From contig JBBHKE010001973.1 in assembly GCA_037447655.1 (NCBI GenBank), positions 151,905 to 215,904 of the forward strand: 64,000 bases of DNA, written 5' to 3'. Origin of the DNA: Zygnema cylindricum (Eukaryota; Streptophyta; Zygnematophyceae; Zygnematales; Zygnemataceae). The position numbers and the translations under genes are program-made. This document shows, piece by piece, positions 10,940-19,029 of the stretch. A model generated the notes under the pieces. It was not told the origin of the DNA and did no database searches. It saw nothing but the letters and a program-made list of their open reading frames with translations. Each line of letters begins with the position of its first letter. The first letter of the stretch is position 1.

Positions 10940-12304
10940 ATGTCCCAGTCCCAACTGCGGCAAATCAAACTGCCAAAGTTTGACGATGCTCAGATCTCCA
11001 ACGAGATTCGAAGCAAGTATACCACTGAGGGTCACAAATGCGAAGCCTGTGGTTTTATGGGGCACAAGGAGGGACAATGTTTCCGGAAGAACGGGATACC
11101 TAAGGAAATGATGCAATTCGCTTTGTTCACGGGAGGAGGAGAGACTGCCGTTAACCCTCTTCCCCTACAACTCCTTTATCCTTGGGAGCGCCCAGTGCTG
11201 CCTACACCAGTGACGCCAGAACCATTAACGACTGCTCCCGCAAGACTTACACCAGAGATAATAATCCAACAGCAGAGTCAGCAGATGGCTGCCATGGCTG
11301 CAGAATTGGCTGCACTTCGTTTGGGGTCGACTTACCGGCCTGCTCCTCTTACGGCAGCGCAACGACTCCAAAGACAGAAGCAAGAGTTACTACAAAAGCT
11401 AGCGGAGCTTGAGCTTCAAAGCACATCGGGTGTTAATGACGATGATTTGATGGGCTGGGATTTGGAACCCCCAAATGCCCACCATGCAAACAGTTTCCTG
11501 CACGGAGCATGGAATGTTGGAGTGGGAGATGGTCGTAGACAACTCCGCTCCTCAACCTCGGATCAAAGGAGACATAGGCGAAAAATGGGCCAAAAGGACC
11601 ACAACCGGAAGGCCACCGGGCCTTTCTCTTTCACACCCAGGGCAGTCATTCTGAACAGTGACATAGGCATTGGGATCAAGCCCACTCAACCCCCTCCTTT
11701 TCCTCCTCAACCTAAATTGCCTCCCGGTTTCGAAAATTACAAGAAAGAGAAACTGCAGCAGGAGACAAAATCACAGGAAGAGGACAACCAAAGTACACAG
11801 GATTGGTTTGAGCGGTTTATGGCCGAACGCCCGGACGAAGATGCACCGAAAACTCCACCCGTACCCGATTCCGGTTCTGAAACTGGTGGCAACGAAGAGA
11901 TAGAACCGGATCAGGAACAAAATTCGCCGACATCCTCCCCAAAAGCTCCGCTCCATTCCTCCAAGCCTGCTGTTATGCTGGTCCGGCATTTGATGCCTTA
12001 TGCCTTGACCCATGTCAAGACCCTTGCTTCCTCCCATAATCTGCCCGAAGAGATCCTCATTCAGGCCCTGGGAGAAGAGATCCATTCTGGAAAAGACAAA
12101 GTCGACAGGGTGACACCACCCACGGCGGTATACTTGTCTTCAGATCCTAAGACCCCTATGGCGGATAGGGACTACAAAACTTTGTCCGTGGCACTCATTC
12201 TAAACCGGACCGGGAATTTCAAACTGAACGGGTACGACGGGTATCAAGACGCTGTGGTTGATACCGGAGCACTTCCCAACCTCATCACTACGTCTGCATT
12301 GTAG
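10940..12304 (+). CDS. pol: gag-pol linker: second zinc knuckle and aspartic protease
   Basis: This 454-codon frame opens with a lysine-rich segment and a second knuckle, CEACGFMGHKEGQC (11039-11080, C-x2-C-x4-H-x4-C). A glutamine/alanine-rich helical stretch (QQQSQQMAAMAAELAALRL) and a long acidic, proline-rich linker follow. The protease begins near the end: AVVDTGALPNLI contains the catalytic DTGA at 12260-12271. The TAG at 12302 interrupts the protease; the same frame continues at 12305. Two knuckles in one polyprotein, separated by about 90 residues, is unusual. The protease would process Gag-Pol during particle maturation. Confidence 0.8.
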   Translation: MSQSQLRQIKLPKFDDAQISNEIRSKYTTEGHKCEACGFMGHKEGQCFRKNGIPKEMMQFALFTGGGETAVNPLPLQLLYPWERPVLPTPVTPEPLTTAPARLTPEIIIQQQSQQMAAMAAELAALRLGSTYRPAPLTAAQRLQRQKQELLQKLAELELQSTSGVNDDDLMGWDLEPPNAHHANSFLHGAWNVGVGDGRRQLRSSTSDQRRHRRKMGQKDHNRKATGPFSFTPRAVILNSDIGIGIKPTQPPPFPPQPKLPPGFENYKKEKLQQETKSQEEDNQSTQDWFERFMAERPDEDAPKTPPVPDSGSETGGNEEIEPDQEQNSPTSSPKAPLHSSKPAVMLVRHLMPYALTHVKTLASSHNLPEEILIQALGEEIHSGKDKVDRVTPPTAVYLSSDPKTPMADRDYKTLSVALILNRTGNFKLNGYDGYQDAVVDTGALPNLITTSAL

Positions 12305-12721
12305 AAAATGCCGGAAGAACTCAGACCCCAGATCTGCCCTAGTAACATTTGCTTGAGCACAGTCAGCAGCGGCAATCAGCCAGTCCATGGGATCATCAAA
12401 GCCATGGACATTGAATTCTCAGATGATGCGGGACAGAAGGTGAAAATTGGACTTCCTTTCTTAGTGGTGGAAGGGAATCAGTTTGAAATTCTTTTGGGAA
12501 TGGCAACTTGGACCCGTATGAATATGAGTTTGAGTGTTTGGAAGGAGCAATGTTTAGTTCGGGACCCAGGAAATCCCGAAGGAACCAAAGTTGTGGTTCC
12601 TTTGGATTTATGGAACCGGGGAAAGACCAATGTTCCGGTGTCTAGCTGTTACCCCGTGTATTCTACGACCTCTCCGGCGGAGCTGTTTGACAGTTCCACG
12701 GATATTGCCGAAGACATCTAG
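12305..12721 (+). CDS. pol: Aspartic protease, C-terminal half
   Basis: It is in the same frame as the upstream protease half, separated only by the TAG at 12302. The segment FEILLGMATWTRMNMSL matches the conserved ILG(M/D) region near the C-terminus of retroviral-type proteases. The frame ends at a TAG (12719), and the same frame carries further TAGs at 12848 and 12881 before reaching the methyltransferase. Between 12722 and 12901 the frame reads as a charged linker (QFLISKRWEREYTDSLLQVA) joining protease to methyltransferase. Confidence 0.75.
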   Translation, partial: KMPEELRPQICPSNICLSTVSSGNQPVHGIIKAMDIEFSDDAGQKVKIGLPFLVVEGNQFEILLGMATWTRMNMSLSVWKEQCLVRDPGNPEGTKVVVPLDLWNRGKTNVPVSSCYPVYSTTSPAELFDSSTDIAEDI

Positions 12722-12901
12722 CAATTCCTGATTTCCAAGCGGTGGGAGAGAGAATACACAGACTCATTATTGCAGGTGGCGAAACTCCGGCAGGGAGTGG
12801 ATCAAACATTCTCGGCCTTACTATTACCGAAAAGAGATTCGTCGATCTAGTCAGATGTTTTCAAAACCAAGACAGGAAGCTAGGACTTCAATCGACAAGA
12901 A

Positions 12902-13816
12902 GTGTCATTGACAGTCCCACACTCCAGACTTCAGATTTTATCTTTATTTTCAGGAATCAGTTCTGATTTGGAAGCAGTTTTAAAGGCAGGGTATCGAGTG
13001 GAGTCATACACAGCAGTGGAAATTTCACCGGAAGCGCGAGCCGTCAGCGAACACCGCCTACATCAACTGCACCGCTTATATCCTCAACAGCTTCCAGTGT
13101 CTTCCATTTCCAAAGCTCACCGGAGTCTTCCCCAGAATGTGGATAATATAATGGCACCTCATTTAGCTAGTCTGGGAAGAGTAGATCGGGTTGTGGCGGG
13201 ATGGCCTTGTGAGGGATACTCCCTCGCAGGACAGGGAAGAGGGCATCAGGACCACCAAAGTGGAACATTGTATCAGATGATTACATTGATATTGTGGATT
13301 CAGCAGCTCCAAGACACACCAGTGGGGTACATTCTGGAGAATGTCCACCCGGGGGATGATAAACGAAAGCAGGTTGCAGAAAGTTGGAATCAGGTAAACC
13401 GTATTCTGGGAGCTCCCTTGGTTTTTGACGCTGCTCAAATGGGATCTCGAGCGCACAGACTCCGGGCATATTGGACCAATATGATCCCTCTTCCAGTCCT
13501 CCGGCAACTGTTAGAGACACAAACCCCCGACCCCCAGATTTCAGTGCAACAAATACTTGGAAAAGGGAGAATGGCAACACCTGTAACAAAATCGGATCAT
13601 ACACCTTTCTTCCAATGCAATATCCCCGGATTCCCACGTCAAACACTCCCCACGTTGGTATCTTTTCCTCACAGTCACGCCTACCGGAAAGGAGCGACTA
13701 GAATGATTTTTGACAGCAAGGAAAGACTTTGGACAGCACCAACAATATCGGAACGAGAACAGGCAATGGGATTTCATCCGGAAACCACCGCATCACCAGG
13801 TATTTCAGACCTATAG
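12902..13816 (+). CDS. C5-cytosine DNA methyltransferase domain (retrotransposon-borne)
   Basis: The 304-codon frame shows the C5-methyltransferase motifs in canonical order: motif I ILSLFSGIS (residues 12-20, S-adenosylmethionine site); motif IV GWPCEGYSLAG with the catalytic Pro-Cys at 102-103; motif VI ILENV with Glu at 146; motif VIII QMGSRAHRLRAYW (179-191); and a late TISEREQAMGF block (281-291) like the MERVFGF region of DNMT3. Order and texture (DAAQMGSRAHRLRAYWTN) look closer to DNMT3 than to the permuted plant DRM enzymes; this is by eye. Its predicted role is to methylate cytosine in DNA, possibly the element's own cDNA or insertion site. It sits between protease and reverse transcriptase in the protease frame, so the printed ATG need not be a true start. 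The final motif lies beyond the TAG at 13814. Confidence 0.9.
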   Translation: MSLTVPHSRLQILSLFSGISSDLEAVLKAGYRVESYTAVEISPEARAVSEHRLHQLHRLYPQQLPVSSISKAHRSLPQNVDNIMAPHLASLGRVDRVVAGWPCEGYSLAGQGRGHQDHQSGTLYQMITLILWIQQLQDTPVGYILENVHPGDDKRKQVAESWNQVNRILGAPLVFDAAQMGSRAHRLRAYWTNMIPLPVLRQLLETQTPDPQISVQQILGKGRMATPVTKSDHTPFFQCNIPGFPRQTLPTLVSFPHSHAYRKGATRMIFDSKERLWTAPTISEREQAMGFHPETTASPGISDL

Positions 13817-13975
13817 CGGTGCAGCCTCATAGGGAAAAGAATGGATTTAAATGCCATTACATGGGTTGTAAAGCATGCTCTTGCCTATTTTTGTCTCCAT
13901 GCTCCAGATTCACGCAGAAATTACCTTCAAGCTCCACAGTTACTGTCCATGCAAGCAACTTTGCAGCTTGAGGGG
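13817..13975 (+). other. Methyltransferase tail with motif X, after the premature TAG
   Basis: Directly after the TAG at 13814, the same frame reads CSLIGKRMDLNAITWVVKHA, which resembles motif X (usually L(L/I)GN followed by a helix closing the S-adenosylmethionine pocket). The expected GN is GK here. Its presence in frame shows that the stop truncated a once longer enzyme and that the domain ran to about 13970. Confidence 0.7.
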
Positions 13976-14179
13976 GGGAGAGAAAAGAGAAAAATTCTAT
14001 ACTCGAGAGTTCTTTCAGCGGGGGGGGAACAGGAGCTCAGAAGGAGACAGCTTAGCGGAAGTTGTCGGCAGTAAAGTATTATCCGGAGGAATAGAGGCAG
14101 ATCCACAGGTTGGGCTAGAATTCGACATCAACCTCTGGGGAAGACCACCGGAAGCTTGAGCTGCGGTTGAGCCGAGAAA
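13976..14179 (+). other. Methyltransferase-to-reverse transcriptase linker with G runs
   Basis: This short junction contains a 7-G run (13972-13978) and an 8-G run (14020-14027). The plausible coding frame shifts here; the segment VGLEFDINLWGRPPEA in another frame resembles the lead-in to gypsy reverse transcriptases. In-frame TGA codons occur at 14157 and 14168. The changes may be mutations at homopolymers or a recoding site. Confidence 0.45.
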
Positions 14180-16039
14180 ATGGATTGGACTCTGGGGGAG
14201 CAGCTGGACCCTAACCAGAAAGAACAGCTAACAGAACTCTTGGCTAGAAACACTCAGGTTTTCTCATGGTCCGAAACAGATGTCGGAATCTACAAAAGAA
14301 CCCCCTTTCGGATAGATTTGATCGACGAAACCGCAACGGTTTGGCAGAAACAATATCCTCTCAGCTTCAAAGAGAAAGAGTTTATTACTGCAAAGGTTCA
14401 AACTTTGGTGGACGCAGGGTTGGTTCAGGAAAATACCGGACTCCATGGGTTTGCTTCCCCCACAGTTCTCCCTCCCAAGAAGGATTCACCCATGAAAACT
14501 ATGGACTTCCGAATGTGTGGGGACTACCGCATGTTGAACACGGCCACCATTCCTGACCGGTACCCAATGCCAACTCCGGAAGAGATATTCGACTCTCTTG
14601 TTGGGGCCACTATTTTCTCCACACTAGACATGAAGAATGGTTTCCACCAGATTGCCATGGAACCAAAACACCGGGAGAGAACGACATTCTGGGTCGGATC
14701 CAGACTTTATGAGTGGCTTTACATGCCTTTCGGACTGAAGAATGCACCAGCAAAGTTCCAACGGGCCATGGACAAAGCGCTCCGAGGAATCGATTGTGCC
14801 TGGTGCTACATCGACGATGTGATAATATTTTCCAAGACCTTTGAAGAACACCTGGAGCATATCCAGATCTTTCTCCGGGCTCTTCAAGCAGCGAGCTTGA
14901 AATGTCACCCGGACAAGGGTATTTTTGGAGTGCACAAAATCATTTACCTCAGACATGAGGTAACTCCTGGGACATTGGGTCCCCATATGGTCAAGGTTGC
15001 AGCCCTCGACGCTCTTCCTCCCCCGCAGGACATTTCTGCCTTGCGCACCTTTCTCGGCCAGGCTAACTACTATGGCAGGTTTATTCCCGAGTTCAGTAGT
15101 CACGCCCAGACCCTCAATAAGCTATTAGGGAAAGATCAAGAATGGCAGTGGGCCGAGGAACAGCAGATCGCTTTCCAATTCTTGAAGGATGCCTTGAAGC
15201 AGCACCTAGTGCTCCAGATGCCTGATCACCAGAGGCCTTTCCTCCTTTACACTGATTGGAGCAGGTTTGGATTGGGAGTAGTTTTGGCTCAACTTGACGA
15301 CGCAGGTGCCGAATATGTGGTGGCTTACGCCAGCCGGAGCAATAACCGAGCTGAGGGAAATTATAGCAGTTATCATGGGGAGCTTGTTGTCGCGGTTTGG
15401 GCCATCCAGCATTTCAGACCTTATTTGTGCGGGGTCCATTTCACACTAATCACCGATCACCAACCCTTGAAGTGGATCATGGAAAATAGTAAGTTGACCG
15501 GCAAACTCGCCAGATGGGTTCTTATCCTGCAGCAATATGATTTCAGCATTGTCCACCGGGCAGGGGAAATTCATGGGAATGCCGACGAACTGAGCCAAAA
15601 CCCCTATCCTTCTACCTTGGATTCCACCGGGGCTCAGCACGACGAGGATCCGGAGACTAGTTTGAGACTCATTCGAGCATCCACCGCCTTCATTTGGCTT
15701 CTTCCATCTGGGGGGGAATTGTCAACTTTTGCAGCAGATCTTGAGGGGCAGGCACCCATGGGAGCCGGACATAAAGACATTTGGAATGACTCCGAAGCTC
15801 TCCAATCTATTCAACAGGGATCCCCTCTTCCCCACTTGGCTGGAAATGAATTATCCCGAGTTCAGACCCGGATGGCGGCGTATGAGTGGGACCGAGGAGT
15901 GCTCCTCCGGAAATGGATAGACGGTACTAGGAGAGTGGTTCCTCCTCCCTCAGATCGAGAAACTATGATCACCAATCTCCATAAACAATGTGGATACTTT
16001 GGACAGAAGCGATCCACTTCCTTGGTTACAGGCTCTTAG
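14180..16039 (+). CDS. pol: Reverse transcriptase, RNase H and integrase zinc-binding domain
   Basis: This intact 619-codon frame carries a Ty3/gypsy reverse transcriptase with FSTLDMKNGFHQI (about residue 146) and the catalytic YIDDVIIFS (YIDD at 210-213, DNA near 14807). RNase H follows: LYTDWSRFGLGVVL (about 356), YHGEL (about 398), TDHQPLKW (about 425) and HGNADELSQNP (about 465). After a short tether comes the start of the integrase HHCC finger, HKQCGYFGQKR, near the end. The TAG at 16037 interrupts it before the two cysteines, which lie downstream in the same frame. Together these copy the RNA into DNA and remove the RNA strand. Confidence 0.92.
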   Translation: MDWTLGEQLDPNQKEQLTELLARNTQVFSWSETDVGIYKRTPFRIDLIDETATVWQKQYPLSFKEKEFITAKVQTLVDAGLVQENTGLHGFASPTVLPPKKDSPMKTMDFRMCGDYRMLNTATIPDRYPMPTPEEIFDSLVGATIFSTLDMKNGFHQIAMEPKHRERTTFWVGSRLYEWLYMPFGLKNAPAKFQRAMDKALRGIDCAWCYIDDVIIFSKTFEEHLEHIQIFLRALQAASLKCHPDKGIFGVHKIIYLRHEVTPGTLGPHMVKVAALDALPPPQDISALRTFLGQANYYGRFIPEFSSHAQTLNKLLGKDQEWQWAEEQQIAFQFLKDALKQHLVLQMPDHQRPFLLYTDWSRFGLGVVLAQLDDAGAEYVVAYASRSNNRAEGNYSSYHGELVVAVWAIQHFRPYLCGVHFTLITDHQPLKWIMENSKLTGKLARWVLILQQYDFSIVHRAGEIHGNADELSQNPYPSTLDSTGAQHDEDPETSLRLIRASTAFIWLLPSGGELSTFAADLEGQAPMGAGHKDIWNDSEALQSIQQGSPLPHLAGNELSRVQTRMAAYEWDRGVLLRKWIDGTRRVVPPPSDRETMITNLHKQCGYFGQKRSTSLVTGS

Positions 16040-16711
16040 TGGTGGCACGGGTTGCGGGCCCAAGTCAACCGAATTGTACAGACTTGCTCTTCCTGCGATC
16101 GAGTTAAGGCACCTTTTGACAAAAAGGGCGGGACTGAGCTCCATTCTCTTCCCATCAGGGGAATGTTTTATCGGTGTTCTTTGGATCTTTTGGGACCTCT
16201 TCCGACTAGCAGACGTGGGAATCATTTCGTTTTGGTCATGATTGAACATTTCTCAAAATGGATAGAGCTTGTGGTTCTGCCCCTGAAGGAGTCCAAGTCC
16301 ATTGCCGACGCCTTTCTGCAGAGAGTCCTGTCACAGTTTGGGGCGCCAGCAGAGGTTCTGACCGACCAGGGATCGGAATTCGCCGAAGAATTTACCAATC
16401 TTTTGGAGAAATGCCTCAATGACCATCGACTTACCAGCCGCGACCACCCCCAAGCCGACGGTTTGGCCGAAAGGTGCGTACAGACACTGAAGCGGTCACT
16501 ACGGAAATATGCAGTTGAAGAGGACTTGGGAGAGTTGGACAGAAGGGTGCCTTGGATTGCCATGGATACCAATTTAGCAGACAGGCTTCTCTTCACTCCT
16601 ACAGACCTTACTTCATTTTATTCGGACAGCATCTCATTCTGCCCGGGGCTGCCTCTGCCCAAGCGGTGGTCCTCCCGGCAATGGATGACAAGGGAACAGT
16701 CGAAAAACTGA
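16040..16711 (+). CDS. pol: DDE integrase core
   Basis: It is in the same frame as the reverse transcriptase after a single TAG. CSSCDRVK supplies the two cysteines of the zinc-binding domain. The catalytic core shows SLDLLGPLP (first Asp), EVLTDQGSEF (second Asp) and GLAERCVQTLK (Glu). The frame loses sense after about 16590, where the proper sequence moves to another frame (next entry), so a frameshift separates core and C-terminal domain. The enzyme would insert element cDNA into the genome. A DDE integrase is notable next to the split-repeat layout, which normally belongs to tyrosine-recombinase elements. Confidence 0.88.
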   Translation, partial: WWHGLRAQVNRIVQTCSSCDRVKAPFDKKGGTELHSLPIRGMFYRCSLDLLGPLPTSRRGNHFVLVMIEHFSKWIELVVLPLKESKSIADAFLQRVLSQFGAPAEVLTDQGSEFAEEFTNLLEKCLNDHRLTSRDHPQADGLAERCVQTLKRSLRKYAVEEDLGELDRRVPWIAMDTNLADRLLFTPTDLTSFYSDSISFCPGLPLPKRWSSRQWMTREQSKN

Positions 16712-17262
16712 TCGCCGACCGTGCCAAAATTTTCCACCGGGAGATGCCTCTCGCCATGGGGAATTTACAGGCGGCACAACACCGGGATCAATTGTGGTAT
16801 TCCCAGCGTCGAAGCGGAGATTATGTGCCCCGACAGAGACGATTTATGCCGAGAGACTTTGTTTATCGCATGCAAGAGAAAAAGGACACGCTTGACATTT
16901 CTGCCGGGCGGGTAATCTTGAAAGTGGTGGAAATTTCAAATAAGGGAGTTCTCACTTTGGAAAGGAAAGATGGGCGAAGAATTAAAGAGAATCAAATCAA
17001 TGTGGCCCCTTGTCACCTCCGAGGATTAGAAGACGACCCCACTTTCCACTTGACTTACTTTGCCGATCCTCCTTCCTGTTCATCATCCTGCAACTTGTCC
17101 TCCCAGCAGCAAGACATCTTGGTTTGCCATCAGTGCGGGCACTGCTGGCATCCAGCTTGTCACCCCTCCTCATGGGAACCACACCCTCCATCCCCTAGTC
17201 CATGGTTCTGTGGGAACAGTGAATTGGGCGGGTACCTATTTCTTTTTCTTAGTCACGGTTGA
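16552..17262 (+). CDS. pol: Integrase C-terminal domain with PHD-like zinc finger
   Basis: The genuine sequence starts near 16590 (QASLHSYRPYFILFGQHLIL, the usual end of gypsy cores). It continues through RDFVYRM, VVEISNKGVLTLERKDGRRI and the NQINVAPCHLR turn. The C-terminus then has C176-x3-C180-x11-C192-x2-C195-x4-H200-x2-C203-x16-C220 (residue numbers in this frame). It ends WFCGNS, where a PHD finger would end W-x-C-x2-C; the last cysteine is a serine in this copy. PHD fingers read histone tails, so this could target integration as the chromodomain does in chromoviruses. The frame ends at TGA 17260, just before the polypurine tract. The finger call rests on spacing by eye. Confidence 0.78.
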   Translation: MDCHGYQFSRQASLHSYRPYFILFGQHLILPGAASAQAVVLPAMDDKGTVEKLIADRAKIFHREMPLAMGNLQAAQHRDQLWYSQRRSGDYVPRQRRFMPRDFVYRMQEKKDTLDISAGRVILKVVEISNKGVLTLERKDGRRIKENQINVAPCHLRGLEDDPTFHLTYFADPPSCSSSCNLSSQQQDILVCHQCGHCWHPACHPSSWEPHPPSPSPWFCGNSELGGYLFLFLSHG

Positions 17263-17264
17263 CT

Positions 17265-17278
17265 AAGAGGGGGGGAAA
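17265..17278 (+). promoter_or_regulatory. Polypurine tract
   Basis: The tract aagagggggggaaa lies directly after the end of pol and directly before the B1 repeat (TTGGGGCAACG). This is the usual place of the plus-strand primer, immediately upstream of a 3' LTR. It argues that an LTR begins at about 17279-17280. Confidence 0.75.
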
Positions 17279-17562
17279 TTGGGGCAACGACCCGATTACT
17301 GAGAACCCAACCCCTTTCCCCGGCTTAATGGGGAAAGTAAGGAAGAGGGGAGATCTTTTCGCCTTCCCATGCACTCATCCCTATTCCCTATCCTTGTGCC
17401 TCTCCTATCTCTACATGCATTCCTGTTTGGAGGGGTGGGGTTAGCAGTGGGCATTATCATTATTATGCGAAGCATTCGCATTGGTGGGTTCTTTGCAGGA
17501 CGCCGAGACCGGCCATTCCGGGCAGGGGGCCCTTCCCTTGTGTTTCTCTTACACGCTCGACA
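17276..17562 (+). repeat. Direct repeat B1
   Basis: The 287-bp unit runs from aaattggggcaacgaccc to acacgctcgaca and recurs at 18743-19029 with roughly 5 percent differences by eye. It is absent from the 5' end of the element. It directly follows the polypurine tract and directly precedes A2. Confidence 0.85.
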
Positions 17563-17564
17563 GC

Positions 17565-18741
17565 TGTCAAGCTTGAGTGCTTTTCAGGCACACTTCTATA
17601 TTACCGAGGATTTCCGTACCCTTACGACCCGTACTATTCTCAGATTTCAGAGAAGCTCGCACAACCTGCCGGAAGGATTGAAGCATTTCCTCCACTGAAC
17701 AAGACGCACTTTGTTTCGTGCCTAACGGAGGCTGGACGACAAAGTTCTACCGTCTGAAAGATCGCAGTTCCGTCACATAGTACTAGCTTCCACCAGCCCT
17801 AGTGGAGGGTACATTGTGGATCGCCACGTAGACTTCCGGACTGTAATCAAGATTTTGCTGTTAGCTGTCTGTAGCAATTCAGTTCAGTTTCAGCTGACCA
17901 GTGGTTAATTAATTACATTAAGTCAAAGCTTGGCACTTATGTGTCTTTTTAGTACTTTGTCTTAAAAACTGTGTAAGAAATAATAACTTCCGCCGCGAAT
18001 CTAGCCGTGGTCAGAGGTCCAACTTTTTGCCCTAAGAATAGTACACATTATTTTGTCTTATGTCAGTTCGATTGTCGTTGCTGGTTGCTCATTGGCTAAT
18101 AGCGTAGGTTTGGCTTTTGGACCTGATTTTGGACAAACTTTGATGTATAAGGCGCTTGGGGCCGAAGGAGACAGGTTGCTTTTCAGTACTGTCTCCTGTG
18201 AAAACCCTCAGAAATTCCAACAAACCTTCTTTTGGAGAATCTTTGTGTTGTTTGACTCTATTGCCATCTCTGTTTTGGATTTGTCTATTTTGGGAATCAT
18301 AGTTCGGGCTGGTGGTTGGCAGTACCGTCCCTTTGGGTGATTTTTTGATTTTTCGCTGCTTGAAACTGAGAAGAGTCTAGTCGGTTCTGAGCTGCGGACA
18401 CCGAGGGTTGAAGGAGTACCATACCTATTTACACTGCCACCAGGAGAGATTTCGCCTTTCTCCCATTGTCATCGTAAATTACCGGGGTAGGTTAAGCTTG
18501 CTTCGCCATCTTTTAAATCTTCCATCTTATATTTTATTTCTGTGGTCAATGTGATATTGTTAAATCTGAAACAGCCATTCCTATTTATTTTTATATGTCC
18601 ACGTGGTAGTGCATTTGTGTCTTCACTTTTAGTCTCTTTTGCTTTGGCGGGGCTTTCCCGGGGTAAAACTTCAATTTCGTGGCACCGAAACAGTGGGTTT
18701 TGAGGGAACGAATGCTATAGACTTCCTGTGGAATAAGCACA
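17565..18741 (+). repeat. Direct repeat A2
   Basis: This is the second copy of A1 (6244-7421), colinear from TGTCAAGCTTGAG to 'gtggaataagcaca'. It includes the primer-binding-like site (18680) and about 60 bases of leader beyond it. An ordinary 3' LTR should not contain those, so this is either a split direct repeat or the start of a second, internally deleted element. Confidence 0.85.
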
Positions 18742-18742
18742 C

Positions 18743-19029
18743 AAATTGGAGCACCGACCCGATTACCGAGAACCCAACCCCTTTCCCCGGCTTAATGGGG
18801 AAAGTAAGGAAGAGGGGAGATCTTTTCGCCTTCCCATGCACTCATCCCTATTCCCTATCCTTGTGCCTCTCCTATGTGTGCATGCATTACTGTTGGGAGG
18901 GATGGGGTCAGCAGTGGGCATTATCATTATTATGGGAAGCATTCGCATTGGTGGGTTCTTTGTAGGACGCCGAGACCGGCCATTCCGGGCAGGGGGCCCT
19001 TCCCTTGTGTTTCTCTGACACGCTCGACA
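18743..19029 (+). repeat. Direct repeat B2
   Basis: This second copy of B1 follows A2 without spacer and ends at ctcgaca, exactly where B1 meets A2. The sequence after it (ctgctatg...) is flanking copia LTR. Confidence 0.85.

Larger units (their letters stand above)
6244..19029 (+). mobile_element. Ty3/gypsy-type retrotransposon carrying a DNA methyltransferase
   Basis: A 12.8-kb element reads gag, protease, C5-DNA methyltransferase, reverse transcriptase, RNase H, DDE integrase and a PHD-like finger on the plus strand. Its repeats are A1 (6244-7421), B1 (17276-17562), A2 (17565-18741) and B2 (18743-19029). A equals A and B equals B, so the order is A1-internal-B1-A2-B2. By eye A1 and A2 differ at about 3 percent of sites, indicating a fairly recent copy. 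It interrupts an old copia LTR. No perfect target duplication was found; the flanks ccgct and ctgct are a near match. The coding region is broken by several frameshifts and about a dozen stops. DNMT-bearing gypsy elements have been reported from charophyte algae, so the general concept has precedent; the repeat layout and finger are what stand out here. Confidence 0.88.

Noticed and set aside
12302-13816. Non-standard genetic code (UAG/UAA = Gln)
   Set aside because: The TAGs fit Gln, and the CDPK TAA also sits at a plausible Gln. But the ACP ends HPQAK-TAA and the nucleoporin ends RNRK-TAG at the expected C-termini. The nucleoporin exons have no TAG or TAA in 1487 codons. A copia stop replaces a normally conserved Trp.
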